A stretch of DNA of 64,000 nucleotides, taken from Rhynochetos jubatus. Its lineage: Eukaryota; Chordata; Aves; Eurypygiformes; Rhynochetidae. Positions 13,001 to 28,000 of this stretch are shown in pieces; position 1 is the first letter of the stretch; each line of letters opens with the position of its first letter. The stretch spans positions 50,825,200 through 50,889,199 of the forward strand of contig CM050648.1 of NCBI GenBank assembly GCA_027574665.1. The letters are read 5' to 3'. Both the position numbers and the translations under genes were made by a program. The notes under the pieces were generated by a model. That model did no database searches and was not told where the DNA came from. It saw only the letters and a program-made list of their open reading frames with translations.

Positions 13001-16000
13001 CTGAGGCCCACAGAGATAAGTGTGTAACCTTGTGACATTGCTCATAAGAGGCATTGCTCAAAATGGATTAACTGTGTTCATGTTTTGAAGCAAATGGTGT
13101 TTAATTACCGTGTTTTTTAAGGTTTCTGATGGAATATTTTGATCTTTTGTAACAGTGAATGGTTAGAAAGCCCTGGAAAGACTTTTGTTTTTTAATGGAA
13201 AAATAAAACCTTAAAGAATACCAATTCTTCCTTGCAGTCCTTAGCATAATAATAATAATAATAGCATGTTGATTTCTTTCCATTACATCATTACTAAAAC
13301 AGCATAAACACACCAGAGAATGGCAGTGCAGAGACTGTGTCTCTGTTATTATTGTTGGGTTGCGTGGAAAGGGGTCAGCAGGGAGATTTAGTTTTCTGGT
13401 CTGGGAATTGTTTGTTTATGAATTAGGTTTTCCCAAAGGAGTCGTGAGATGGGAAATACAATAGGAAATGGACTTCATACGTGCACAGAAATACCAAAAC
13501 TGTAAGTGTCATGCGGGAGAGAGGTTGATGGAAACTTGCTATTTTTGCTAACAGATTTTTTAAAAATACTTGATTATGCATCCCCAAGTTTCCTATGCTA
13601 TTTTTGATCCTAGTGATATCCTCCACAGAGTTCTGAGTTAGTCATGGCAGAAAAATGTTTTACATCTGATGTTGACAAGGAACATAAGCACTTCAGGTGT
13701 TTCTATAGATTTTAACAAAGGAAAAATGCATTATATTGCTTTTCACTAAAATATTCCCCTTAAGCTAGACATCCATACTGGTTCTGATGATATCATAGAA
13801 TGGTTTGGGTTAGAAAGGACCTTAGAAACTGTGTAGTTCCAGCCCCCCTGCCATGGGCAGGGACACCCTCCACTAGACCAGGTTGCTCAGAGCCTCATCC
13901 AGCCTGGCCTGGAACACTGCCAGGGATGAGGCATCCACAGCTTCTCTGGGCAACCTGTTCCGGTGCCTCACCACCCTCTCTGGGAAGAATTTCTTCCTGA
14001 TACCCAATCTAAGTCTCCCCGCTTTCAGTTTAAACCCGTTACCCCTTGTCCTGTCACTACAGCCCTTGTAAAAAGTTCCTCTCCAGCATTCTTGTAGCCC
14101 CGCTTCAGGCACTGGAAGGCCTATCCTTGAACCCTTCCAGCAACATTTGTACTTTCCATGTATAAGTAAAGCAGTATGTGTAGAATCTGCTCTCTTACAG
14201 CAGTGATACTGGGGGCAAGAAAAGATCCAAAGATGTGCTCAAAAAACCACACAGGTCTTGAACTGACAATGGCCTCAATCTGAAGTGTTCAGCCTGAGAC
14301 CTTTGGTCAATCTGACATGGAAAGAGCAGTCGCTGAGAATGTGTGCAGTGTCCTACCCAGCATCCCCCTCTACATCAAGGTACTCCAGGTATATACTCAG
14401 TCTTGGCACAACAGGCCAGTCCCCATCTGGGTCATTTGAGCCAGTTGTGGGGGTGGCTTCAGAGAATACAGCTGGGTGGGTGTTCACCTACCTGATGTCC
14501 CTGTGGGAAGGAAAAGTTCACTGTTGGCTTTCCAGGTTGCTCAAGGGATATTTTCTGCCGTCAGTCTTCTGGTCTGCTTTGGGAAGATGTCTGGTTGAGG
14601 GCAACACCTAAGCACGTGGCTTTGGACTGAGTGTCCAGCTGACTTCTGAAAAGACGTTCAGTTCTTGTGATGCATGGCAACACACTGATGTAGCCTATAA
14701 CGTATCTGCCCTTGGCCCCATTTTTTTTGCCTTAGTTGCCTCAATGTTAAAGTTATCTTTCAGAAGTCGTGGTCCCTTGAACTATGTTTTCTTGTGCTTT
14801 GAGAGAGAACAAACTGCCAGAGGTTGAAAGTATCGGCCTGGTTAATCTGGACTTTGGTAAGAATTACAAAACAGCGCACATAAAGGAGCTAAATGCAGAA
14901 GAATTATCACAGCCACTAAGTGATCTATTCTTAAAAATAGTCTTCCACCATGGTGCCAATGTATTCTGCCTCCAGGAAACTCAAGTAATACAATGGTTTG
15001 GGTTGGAAGGGACCTCAAAGATCTTCTAGTTCCAACCCCCCTGCCATGGGCAGGGACACCCTCCACTAGACCAGGTTGCTCAAAGCCTCATCCAGCCTGG
15101 CCTTGAACACTGCCAGGGATGGGGCACCCACAGCTTCTCTGGGCAACCTGTTCCAGTACCTCACCACCCTCTCTGGGAAGAATTTCTTCTTGATGTCCAA
15201 AAGTCAATTTTCCTTTTCTTCTTGGACTCCAACTGCCAGGAACTTTACACTTTGCTTGTTGGAACCCGCTGCTTTTTTCTCCTGAATGCCAGCTGAGCCA
15301 CCACTGAGCCACTGCTGTGGGAGGTCATGGTCCACCCGTGAAGAGTTTGGAATTGCCTCCTCTCCAGCTTTTAGTCAGAGGTCCTGATACTGCCAGGCAG
15401 AGCAGCGGTTCCGGCCTGGTCTGGCTGCTGGCCCACCCTCTGGCATCTAGCACTTAGGAGGAAGATAGACAAAGGCAGATGCTGAGCTCGGTCCTTCCCA
15501 AGGAGCCAACTCCTTTTGTGCCAGATATATGTCAGTTCATTGGTTAAATTCACCGCTTAAACAGGACAATGAAAAGCATGGTTGTCTTATCTGGGTTATC
15601 AGCCTTCCTGTCTCTTCATGGTAATCTCTATTTCATGATCTCGTAAGGGTTAGATGAGGTGAAGAATAACTTGGAATGCCAAAAGTCTAGCTCTTGCCGA
15701 GCTTAAAGTCAGATGAAGTGTATTTTATTTGCAGTATTTTACAGCGGCAGAGCGATGCAACAGCTGGCCACTCCCTAAAACTGGAAAGCAAGACTTTTCA
15801 AATCTGAAAGAAGAAATAATGCTTTAACCCAGTATACCATATTACTGGCCAGTATAATTCAGGACACCAAACACGAGATAATGCTGAGACAATTGACTGT
15901 GGAAATGTAAAGAGAGGTGTGTATTTTTTACAGGTTTAGATCTGCTCAAAGGTTTCAGTGACTGGGTCACTAGTAATTTCGGCAGAAGCAGACATGGAAA

Positions 16001-19000
16001 TCTTTCTAGGACAGAAGCGGAAAGATTAATAAACTGTGTGCTACAGGATGTAAGTTTTGCATCAGCTGAGGTCAGGGAGCAGATCCCTCCTTTGCTCTGA
16101 TGTGCACGTTGACCACAGACTTGCTGCATTAGGGGAGGATTGTAAAACCTCCTGAATTCTCTACCGTCAACTGGTACTTGATTAAACAGAATCGTGGTCC
16201 ACTCCCGCTGGTGTCCGTGGTCCTTATAGGTAGAACACTTCACTGCTGCTGTTGTTGCTCTTGCAATGCTTACTCCATTACACAAATATTTAATAATTCA
16301 TAAAATAAGAACAAGATGATGAATCACATTGCCCTGTCAACTGCTGAGCTCAGAGGTTTCAGGGGAGAGACTAAACGGCAGGAGCAGTTTAAGGCCTTTG
16401 CAGGAATGGGGCTGCATATAACAGAAAGAGACTCGTTGACAGGCTGAAACAACAGCAGAAAAGCACAGTTAAGCATTATAATCTGTGAGGCATTTACAGG
16501 AAGCAGGAGGCATTGGGACTTAAGTTTGGTATAACCTGGAAATACAAATATATTTCAGCTTTTGGTCAAATTATATGTGCATCAGCAGTCGATCTTGTAA
16601 CAGCAAGAATGGAAAAAGCCCTTCTTGGCAAAGTTGAAGCAAATCAAAGTTACTTGGGCTTGGAAGCCTTTTTGTATCCCTCATAAAATGACTTTTGTTG
16701 TCCTTGCTTGACAAAGCTTCAGCAGCATGGATTGTGCCTCTCATTTGCAGAACTGACCTGAACAGATGCTGTTAGCCTGGTGCGTGTACGCACACCTGCT
16801 GGAATCATGATTGATGGTGTTTCCATATCGGTAAAGCGTGCTTCCGTCTGGGAAAACGGGCATGAACTGTGCAGGGTTTTCGCTTTTTGTCTCCTTAATA
16901 CAGAACCGGAACACTGAGAGTAGTAACAGTGTCTGCACTGCGTTTCAGCGGTCACATTTAGGAGAAATACTGAAATATGAACAGGGGCACTGTTAAAATT
17001 GAGTTCCGTCCTATAACCACGCTATGCTTTATAGGCTGAAGATTGGTGGCACTTCACCAGCTATCTCATTAGTCATAGGAAGGGGAAATGTATGTTTTGG
17101 CCATTATCTCCAGTAGCTGAGGGCAAATGCTTCTTGTTTTGGCTTTCTTTTTATTATTACAGAAACTCTGGTGTTTGTGTTTGAGTGAAGGTAGGGTGGA
17201 GTGGCTGCTTGATGTCCAAAAAGAAATAGCTACCATAATTTTCAACTAAATCTAGTATTTTACAAGAGGCAAAGGGTTTTAATTTGTGGTGTTTTGTTGT
17301 TTTGGGTTTTTTTTTGGTGGGTTTTTTGTTTTTTGGGGTTTTTTTTAATGTCTCAGGAGATCTTTCACATTTTGTAGGAAAGCAAAATGAGTTATGATGT
17401 GCTTGTAATGGTTCAGTCCTCTCTCGTCAGCGATGTATGTTTCTATATTTCTGTGATAGATATAGTATGGGTTTATATATGAATGTGCATATAGATATAT
17501 GTTTATACATTAATAGATGTAGGCCTTTCTGAAAAGAAAAACTCTTGTCCTCTTCATGTGTGATCATTGCAAATATCAGCATGGTATCCTATTTCTCATA
17601 AGAGAATTTTCTTACACAAATTCTATTAATTACATTCAGTAGCCCACATATCCTTCTTTACTTTCTGTACTTAACTATTGTAAGGTGACTGCAACATAAA
17701 CCAATTGTTGTCTCTTTCTCTGTCGTGGCTCTTGTTTAAAAAAAGAGAGAGACAGCGCAGAACCAAGGAAATTAAGGTATCACCAGAATCAGGAAGGCTA
17801 TCCATTAGCTAAAATCTTTGTATGGCTGAGAGCTGTAAGGCGGGTGCCATGCACCTTAAAGAGGTGAAGGTAGAGGGTTCTCTAGAAGTGATTCAGAGAC
17901 AAGAGACAGACGGGCTTTTTTGAGCCCTTTCTGCATTGTGGGATGGGGCTGGGCATACAGCTGGGTTCCAGGATGACCTAGTAACCACAGCTTCAGTATT
18001 CCCTTATGGCTCGTTTTCTCCCGCAGCCAAACTGCTAACGAGGTGCACGCGGTGCAAAAACAATAGGTTGGCCACCTTTGTCATACGGGGAATAAAAGAA
18101 TGATGAAGTTAGACAACAATTCAGCAATTCTTTTGGCATTCACATGATGCTCGAGGTTAAAAAATAGTTACTGTAGCATATTAAATCTGAAAGGATTATA
18201 CATTAATCCTTGACTGTATTAATCTGGTATGACAGGATGCTAAGTGATTTTAAGGAAGCTGATACAACCACCTATCGCTTCAATATTGCATTTACAGGAG
18301 CAGTGTCTTGGTTGTGTCGGTCGTCACATCCTGGAAACAAAAAAGAACGTACGAAAAACAGCACCGAGAAAAATCTTCATAAATGCGATAGAAAGTAGAG
18401 GATGGATACCTAATTCCTGAAGTACTGGAACTGCATATGAGTATCTAGGCATAGAAATGCAGAGGATAATCTGCCCTCTGAATGCATACTAGGGATAATT
18501 AAAAAATGTACTTTCTTATAGCAATTGAAAAGCTGATATGTAGAAATACTCCTCTGTGATGCAGAGATTATTGTTTTGGTTATTGGTAAGGTTTAAAAAA
18601 AAACAAACAACCAAAAAACCTTAAAAATGTCTGATTTTGCTAGACGTGAACATTTATACTGCTTCTGTTCTGAAAAAAAATTTAGAGGGCAGGTTGCCAA
18701 ATGTGTTTGTCATTGGATCTACCCTCCCCCTCTTTTTTTAGTATGTTTTCTACTTTAAATGCAACATGTAGCTGATTTTAAGCTGGGTCAGAAGTTAATT
18801 GCTATGGAAACATGATAGATTCATTTACACTAGAACTAAGTTTTATCGTTATCATTAGGCATTTGACTGCTAAGGCATGTTTAAACACTGGCTGCTTTCG
18901 AGTCACAATACACGGAAATAAATGTGTTTTTAAAGAACCCCTGGAATTTATCATTATTGTTTTAACAATGCTCAAAAATAGACCAAAAAAGAGAAGAGAG

Positions 19001-22000
19001 TGACCAAACCCCCTTAGAGAAAGGTGTGCTTTAGGGAAGCTGGAGAGCTGTGCAGGCATTTAGGCAAATATGAAGTAAAGGTTCTCAAATTTGCAGCCGC
19101 TGGTAAAACTTCTGTGTAGCTGGATCAAAGCTGTGTGGATCATGAAGTTGCCATGGTGCCACCGTTGCTATGGTGCCAGCATCACTTAAGCAACAACTCT
19201 GCCCTGGCCCATGCACCTCTTGATCAAAGGCATGTGTCAGGAAGGGTTGAAGGGTTTTCTTCCTTCAGGGGAGGTGAGCAGGGTCCACCTGTGAGCAGTG
19301 TGCACTAAGTGTGCTGTGATGACAAACTCCTTGCACCGTCTGCTGATTTCACAGACTGACAGTCTCCGGTTGAGTCCGTCAGGGAACACAAACCCTTGGG
19401 GCATGTCTGCACTTTGGTCAGGCTGCGGGGGTGGTGCAGCAGACATGCTCAAGTTAGCCTTAAACTAAGGAGCAGAATGGAGAGCAAGGCCTGTTTCGCT
19501 TTCCCCCTTTCTCCAGTGTGTTTCACTTCAGGTTGTTTCTTTCCCTTGTTTGGTCTGCTCAGCTTTTGCAGCAGGTTCATGGCATTGCTGTTTCCTTTGG
19601 GAAGAGTTGTTATTTTAGTGGCTCGAGGCTAAAGCTTCATTAATTTTCCTTGGAAAAAGCTGTGTCTCTGCTTAAGATCCTTCCTTGTCAGTGGATTTAT
19701 TAGTACAGCTCCTTCAGGGGGCTGTATTATCAGCTGAAGCAGTTAGGTGAAGCAGCACATCATGTCTTGCCTTTTGATTGGTAACAACAGACCCTCAGAA
19801 CAAAGTTGAAAACTCCCACAGTCCGTTTCAATGTGTTGATTAATTCAACTGAATCGGTATCTTGGGGAAGGAGGCTTTACAGGAGAGTTGGTCAGAGGAA
19901 ATTTGCCTGCATTTGCTGTATCTCTTTTAGCCAGAGATTGGCTTTGGCACTTTAAAGATGATTTACAAGAAGCCTTCAAGCTGCTAGAAATGATCCAGAT
20001 TGCACGGAAAGCCTTCTCATTGCCATAGGCAGTGTGCTCAAAAGCTTCCAGGGATGTTTTTATTTCTGCAGTAGATCATCCCCAAGGCTGACCTGAAATG
20101 AAACAGTTCACGCTAGTTTGATTGTGGTCTGGTTCTGCGCACAGGATTCATTCAGATACTGTGCGGGATGGAGGAGCTCTCCCATTGCACGGTATCTGCA
20201 ATTGTTATTGGTGCTTTATTTTGATTGATGACCATGGGAGAAAAATAGTATATGTATATGGTTGCCTTAACTTTGGATGTACTAAAGCAGAGGAGAGCTA
20301 GTGGAAATGGCTTGTAGTCCAGCTGAGATTAAAAATGTGTGTAAACGAGGAGTGGTGTTAGTAGCTTAGAAAATTCACGTGAATTAATGAGTATGGAAGA
20401 TGGCATTTAGAGATTAACTGTTCTTGTTTCCTGCTCTGAAGATTTTTGTTTCGTTGTTGCTAGACCTCCATACTTGGCATAACATTTTGCGTGCACGTAG
20501 GTACGTATGCTTAATCTTACGTAGACACAGGTACAAAAAAGATGTAACTCTGAAATCTGGGAAATTGTTTCAGTGCCTCCCTCAAGAAACAAAAGACTGT
20601 GTATGTGATGTTTGCCTGCTTTTTTGGTAGTATCGGATTATCTTGATATGGCTGTTTTCAGTGGCACTGACAGTGATCCATTTCCCTGGTGATTTTTGAT
20701 GATTATCTTAGCAGCTGGTTAAAACATGCAGAAGAGGGACAAAACAAATATTATGTCTATAAAAAGCTTGACATTGCTTTAATTCCACCAGTAGAATGAA
20801 AACAAAGGTTACGTACATCAGAAGCTTTTTCCTGATGTTTTGAGGAGATGACCTGATGATAAATAGAATGATTTATTTTGAACAGTGAGTGAACTTGATG
20901 AGCCATTTCAAAACACTGTCTTTGGAAAAAATACGCGTTTTTGTAAGGACAGAGGTTTTGGCAGTTTGGGGAAGTGAGGTTACAAGGATTGGCTCTGTGT
21001 ACACAGACTAAGGAAAACTTTTGTAAAGTATTCTGTGTTCACTTACAGCAAGAACTATGACATTTAACTTGCTAGCAGTTTAACAGTGAATCAGAGGAAA
21101 CATACTTTTTTTTATGGTATGCACAAGTATAGTTGGAATATTAACAAATCACGGTCATGTCTCGGCTAAATCCCCCATATCTTTCCATTCCAGATAGGAA
21201 GATTAAATCAGAATCTAAATTTTGAAAATGTCCTCATCCGTGTTCTTGGCTGTATAAACAACATATTCCTGAACACCTCAGAAATGCTAGACATCCAAAA
21301 TCTGTGGCCAGCTTTTGCAGCTTGGAAATCTTTCTCAAGTAATTGTAAAGTCAGGGATAGACGGCATCAATGATAAGCTTGGTCAAGAATGACATTTATT
21401 TAGCCAGGGCTGGCTGGTTTGAACTGATCGAGAATCGACACCGTAGGGGCTGTGGGATAACCGCAGCTGGTGGGTGGAAAAGGCAAGGCAGCAAAGAATG
21501 CAGACTCCTGCATTTCTGTATCTCCCAGCATCCAAGTTTCTGCTTTGTCAAGGACCGGGAACCCTTAGGACGCCATCTCCTGTTATCAAGCCACGTCAAA
21601 CTTACCAGAATTTTCTGGTGTTGTTTGGTCAAGGAACAGATGTAATAGGGAAGCTGGCTCAGCAGTGATTGTGCCTGTTCTTAAGGTCCTTCAGCAAAGA
21701 ATTCCCCAAGTAGCCCTTATTTTTCATCTCATTATCTGTTAAACTAAATTAATTTCTCATTCTAAATTAATTTCTATTTTTTTTTTTTACGTTTTAAAAA
21801 CAACTTTCATGAACCAAGTTTTGCTTTCCCTTCTGAACATGTTTTCTTGTCCGACCATAATGTGATTTAGGAGAAAGGAGGGCATCGTTCACATCATGAG
21901 TTGTGTAGTTGTCTGCCTATAAAGTTCCTTGGGAACTCTTCAAAGCTTGTGGTAGTAGTGCCTCCCTCCAGGCATGAGTCACGTGAGTTTATGTGCTGGA

Positions 22001-25000
22001 TTTATCCCTACTGTGCAACAGGTTCTTCCACGCATTAGGACATTTCCGCATTATGAATTTCAGTCTGTTACCGAGGACTTCAATGATGCCGTGTCAGCGT
22101 GCTTGTTGCCGGTAACTCAGCCTGAGAGGGAGCAAACGCTGGACCTGTGGAACTGACTCCCCTCTTCTCTTTGGATCCTGAAGTTGGGCACTGTCTGGTC
22201 CTTCAGAGCAGCTTGTTAAATGTAAATGATGATGCGAGCAGTGTAGGGGGTGTTATCCCCCACATCCAGACATCCAGTTCTGTCTCTGGCTCCCAGAATG
22301 ATGGGATTGCCTGAAGTTTTCACCCTTTTTTTGTGAGGAACTGAATCTGGGAATCTCTTCTAACCAAGGAGTTGTTTGAAACTTCTGACTGTCCCACTTC
22401 TTGTGGGTTAATACTCCCTCTGCTTTGCCAGGCTGCGGTGTACCCATATCCACAGCTCGGCCTTTCAGATAGGCATTTCACCCCTGAAGAAACAGACTTT
22501 TTTCCTCCTAAGAGGTTCCTCATGATCCTTCCTTGAAGCTTCATCATAGTTCCTGCCTTACCAACTTCTGATGAGGTATCTGATGGCCGTGCTTTCTCTG
22601 AGGCACAAACCCTAGAGCTTTTGCGTGTCCTTGCTCATTAGGTACGACGAGTTCAGCCTCTTCTGTTTCAGTGTTTACAACGAGCAGGTCTTTCCTATCA
22701 CTGAATCTCCTCAAAATATGTTGCTGATATTCAGAAAGTGGAGAAGGGAATCTCCCTGTGCTTGAAGTGGTGCTGCTCTCATCTCCTTTCTTCTCCTTCC
22801 TGGTGGGATCAGCAGTCCCAGCTCAGGCAGGCTGTCTGCATTACCGCAGAAGCTGTTTCATCTAGGGCAAGTTGGGTCGGGCTGATGAATTTCTGCAAGT
22901 TGTGTCCCCCAGCAGTGGAGGAGATCAGCCCACTCTCCTCTCATGCAGACCTCATCCCAAACAAGTATCCAGCACAAGGATCCACTTATTTCCTTCAGTG
23001 CTGGCACACACTGTAAAGAGCTAGAACTGGTTTTGATTGAGGTAACAAACACACTGTGAAATGCCAAGATCTTTGTTTATTTATAAATTTACTTGTAAAT
23101 AATACTGTGACTGGAACTAAAGAAGTAGTTGAGATCAGAGCAAATAGGTGTTAAGAAAGTGTTCCTTTAAATGGGTCTTCTTTCCACAGTACAATGGAGT
23201 GACACCTTAAATTTAGAATGATTGAGTTTAAGAAATAATCTCCTTTTCTTTCTTTTTTTTTTTTTTTTAAATTTTTGTGCAAGGGAAGTTTTGAAGTGAT
23301 TTCTCAGGAACAATTTCAGCTCACATGGAAATGTTTTGTTAAAGGATGCTATGCTTGGATTTTTTTCCTAGTCATTGAAAGCTGTGTCATAATTTTGTAG
23401 AAATGTTCCTGGTATGAACGTTTTTAAAAATAGCTCTTGCTGTACTGCCTGGTCTCAGTTCCTTTAGGCAAGTAAGAAGGCAGAGTCCGTAGAACTGTTC
23501 CTGTTTCTAAAATTGTGGGGGTCCAACCGTCCAGTCTGTATCATTTGGTAGAATTAGTGACTGTATGTCAAAACCTTAGGGGCTTTTGTTTAAAATATGC
23601 TGGTTCTAGCTAAATAAAATTTTCCTTTCCACCTCCTGGTTTTAAATATAAAGCACCAAAATATATTTGGAAATCATTAACTTTAGTTTTCCCTTTTAAT
23701 TGCTTTCTTTTGTCTTGCAAACTCATTCCTTTTCCTAAGGCATCTGAATGCCTGGGAGGACAACTGTGACCTTTAAAGTGAAGAAAGAGATAGTACTGCA
23801 CTATGCATGTTGTGGTTTGTCTTTTTTTAAAGGACATTCAGAACATCAATGTAGGTGTTTTTTTTAAAAAACTAAATGTGCACTTAAAGCACTATGGAAA
23901 ATGCTGAAATGCACTAGAAGGAAAATTACCTTCTGAACTATTTCCCTAGGCTTTAGATCCTTCTCCTGGAACAAATTATATGGTTAGCTTCTCTGAAAAC
24001 TTGTTTTTCATTTTAAAAAGTGTTCCTCTTTCAGATAAACAATCAAAGGTGGACATTTTAGCCATGTGTTTTCCTTTTGTTTTGTTTTGGTTGGTTTTTT
24101 TTTCTTCCACACGCTTACTTCATGCGCTCTTCCAACCCACATTTTGTTTCTCTTTGGCACTGAGAGACGCTTACATAATTTTTCAAAAATACAACAGTGT
24201 TCTGCTGTAATAGTCCAAAAGGCTCCAGCCTGCATTTTTGCAGAGTTTTGGGATGATCGCAGTAGAATGGTGTATTGTTTTTGATAAGGTCTGGTTTCGG
24301 TGGGTTCTTAAACGCCTGTTTCTCTGCTGTTGGCCTCCTTTCAAGTTTCAAGTAAACAGGGAGTTTATTTGAAGTGGGTGACACAGCTTTAACTTGTGTC
24401 ATTTCTCAAATACAACCCTTCAGTTTCTTTCAAGAGAACAGCTTAAAGAAAAGAATGCTCTGCAGATACCACAGTGGCCATCCTTCACTAGTTTCTGTTG
24501 ACATGCTCAGTAATGAATACTGTATATTTTTATTTAACAAATTAGTATTAGCCTAAGATAAGCTTGGTGCAGTTAATTCTACAGTCATTCACACTGATGT
24601 AAATGAGAAACAATCCCCTGTAGGTCAGCCCAGCTGCTGCAAGGTGTGTAAGGGGAGAACGCAGCCTGCTGGAACAAGGTGTGGAGGTATGATGGATACT
24701 GATGGATATCCAGGCTAGGGGTTGTATTTAGGTAAAGTGCATGAAAGACCCAGCTCCTGAATGGTTAACTTCCGCTATCTGGAGTAGGTGTCAGCTCCCT
24801 CTGGCTGCAAATGACTGTGAGACAGGCCAAGGTGTGACCTCAGCGTGGACAGCTGCAACACCATCTTGTTGGGTTTTGAAGTCTGTTTGTGATTTCTCCT
24901 CTGTCAGTCTCTTTTGGGTGCATCTATTTAGTCGTATGTTTGCTTGTATCTATACGCACAAGGCTGTAGGGGTAGAGCTGATACACATCTCTGATTTTCC

Positions 25001-28000
25001 CCTGGAGCGGGAGCTGACTTTTTCTGTTAGCTCGGAGCTTTACAGTACTGCCCGTGTTGTACACTGAGTGCTCCTCAGATGAATGGATAGTTCCTGTCAG
25101 GAGGTAAGTCGGTGATTGTGTTGATACCAGCAACTGGATCGCTGTGCAGGAATGGAGTGGATCTGCAGTGTTGTGGTAGCCGACCTGGATCAAGTCCATC
25201 GCCTGCCTCATTCTCTCTGCAAGGTGCCTGTGCTGCAGGCGAATGGAGAACAGTCAGCGTGTTATTTATGGTAATCTCCAGGAAGAGAAAAGCCATCTCC
25301 TGCATCCCTGAATCTCGCTGAAGTAGAGGACATCCCTGAACAGGCCAGAGGAGAACACCCTCTGTACAATCCCCATCGAGCACCACCGCTCCTGCGTGGT
25401 GCTTACTGCCATTGCGTGGTCCCACTGCCAGCTTTATTTAGATTATTGCCCCCACCGAGTGGGGCTGGAGAAGTGATGTACAACCATCTCTTCTTGCTCC
25501 GCCACTGCCCGTGATGGTTACACGCGAGGCAGATTCAGACCCCTGACGTGTAAAATGCAGCCCTAACAGATGTAGTGGGTATTGACTAGCTAACTATTAG
25601 TCCAAGGTCTGGTGTACAGAGCTCACTCTAAAATGGCATTTGCTTCCCTACTGCACATGTAGTAGTGTTTTAACAAGTAAAAGGTTGTGGAATGAAGTTT
25701 TCTGCTGGCTCCCCTGGGAGTCAACTACACAAACAAGGATTAGGAAATCTTAGCTGATAATTGTTTAAATGTTTTGTTTCTTAATTTCATCTTTTTCCTT
25801 GGGCAATTTTGTATTATACTAAATCGTTCCTTTCATTCCTCGGTGCTTGTGTTTCCCAAGTATTTGTAAATCACTTCCAAGTCTTCCTTTCCCACAGGCA
25901 TTGCTTATCCTAACTGTTGACTAAAAATCAATCCCTCCATATAATGACTCTGTCACTGTTCTCTGAGCTCAATCCATTTTACATTATCCATCTGGCAACA
26001 AAACGCCCAAAACCGAGCACTGGCTGCAGATGTGGTAGCTCCGTAGCTGTTGAGGCAGGGATCTGTTACAAACCATTGGATGTCGGGAGCTAGCTGTTTC
26101 TGGGATCAGTACTGTGAAAATATAAAGTGATTGGCCCCCAGCCTCTCTGCCCAGGACACCTTGGTGTAAGGAGAAATTTGTGATATAAACCTACTGATGT
26201 TCTCTTGGTTTTCTTTATCCCATGCCCTGTTCCTTTATTTTGGCTTTTTTACACCCACAAACATATTTCAAGCTCTCGTTCTCTTTGGAAACACAAGGCT
26301 TTTCAAGCTGGGTTGTGACCACTCTCCCCAGTCTGCTGTGGGCAAATAAAAGCTAGCAGGTCTCCAGACCAGGCCAGCTGGATGTGTGATAAGGGACCCT
26401 CTGCTCTGGTTCCTCTGCTGTGTCCCGGGTTCCGTAGGACTCAAAACTGAACTGTGATGTGTGACCGTCATTCTCTGTTCTCCATCGATTTCCCAGCCTA
26501 AGGAGCAGTGTGTTTTCCACGTGCTGTTCCAGCAATACCCCACTGTCAGGTTCCTGCCCCGAGCTGGCTGTGCAACTCCTGCGCCCCTGTCTGTTGGGCC
26601 TTTTCCTGCTGTTTCTGGCTTGCCTTCCACTGGCTGGAGGGAAAAGGAGATGCCTGGCTGTGGGCTCTGTACTCCCATAGGGCAGGGAGGTTGGGCCGGA
26701 GTGGAAGCTCTATGTTTAGCAATGCTATTGGGTTTCTCCTATCCATTGTCAATCTATTTTAGGTACTGAATGTAATGGTTAAGGAAAAAAAAGGGAAAAT
26801 ACAAGCAAAAAATGTGACTGCACATTTTACTTCAGTAGAAGTATTTCCGTTTCCATTTGTGGTATCACAAGGTCATATGGGTTGTCTTTTCTTTTTCCTT
26901 TCAATTTTGCAGGTTATCACTGCAAGCTTATCACCCTTCTTCTTTGTCATGACTGCCAATGTACCAACAATTTCTTGGTAAGTGCCTACGTGAGCTTTTT
27001 TCTTAACAGTAAAAATGAATTTCCACGCGGCGCTGCATGTGGAAATGCTTTTTAAATGTCAAGTTCTGTTAGTGCCAGTAATATTTTGCATGTAAGGAGG
27101 ACCAGGTGTGCAGTGACGGATGCAGTACAGTTATACAAATAGGAGAGTGTTACTTCTGCCTCTGGGGGAGAGCGTGGACATTTTGGATATTAAGCCTCAC
27201 CACAATTCACTCAGCATGTTTTACAGCTAGACAAATGGATGCAATAAGCAAATAAATGACCCATTCAAAGTCACGCTATAAATTAGTGGTGGAATTGGAA
27301 ATAAAACAGAAGTCATAGTTTGGTGACAGCATCTTTTTAACTAATAGAGTGCATTCAGGTTTCCCTAACACAGTGTGTACCGTGATTGCCTGACATGAAA
27401 ATAGTAGAAAAATAATGATAACAAACTTTTTCCAAATCTGTATCTGGATTTTGTAATGTGTGGCCACACATTACGAATCACCTAATCTGAATTTTTTAGG
27501 TAGCAATATAAAGGATTGGGGTGCAAACTTCTTTGGTCAAAACCAACCTTTTTTGTCTTGTGTTTGTACAGCATCCAAGGAAAGGGAATCCCAGCCTATG
27601 GCTGATGCTCCTAAATGCTTCTGCCATGCAAATAACAACTAATAACGAGGTTAGGGATATTTCTGTGAGGACTGATTTGTTGCTGGAAATAAGTCCGCTT
27701 GCTTTTGAAAAGCTTTAAGCTCCCGTTTTTTATCCTCACATTTTGAATGCCATCCTAAAGATTCAGCTCTGCGCTGAAGGCAATTAGCATATTCTTTCTT
27801 CAGGTGTGATAAGAAGTTAGAGGAAGGAGAACCTCAGTTTAAACTAGCCCCCTATACATATATGTCGATGTGCATCCCCATGGGTATCTTAGGCACATGG
27901 AATCTTGAATACTAAAATAAGTAATGTGTGATTTATTTATTTTTTCCTTCTTGAAATACATTTATATGGCCTGTGCGTGGAAGAGGCTGAACTGTTATCA

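Larger units (their letters stand above)
4558..26912. other. TMEM241 large intron, 22.4 kb
   Basis: This intron separates the exon ending in LAK from the exon beginning VITAS. It holds CR1 fragments at 5.0-6.1, 12.4-12.7, 13.8-14.1 and 15.0-15.2 kb, T/G-rich low-complexity tracts near 6600-6670 and 17284-17347, an AT-rich tract near 17453-17519 and a short AAT repeat at 13247-13263. From about 17.5 to 26.9 kb I recognise nothing. No nested gene was found on either strand. Confidence 0.75.

Noticed and set aside
27572-27605. An alternative TMEM241 last exon after the strong acceptor tgtttgtacag, reading [11 protein letters not shown] then stop.
   Set aside because: It has no similarity to the known TMEM241 C-terminus, whereas the exon at 30293 in the same phase carries GEALLV and a matching tail.
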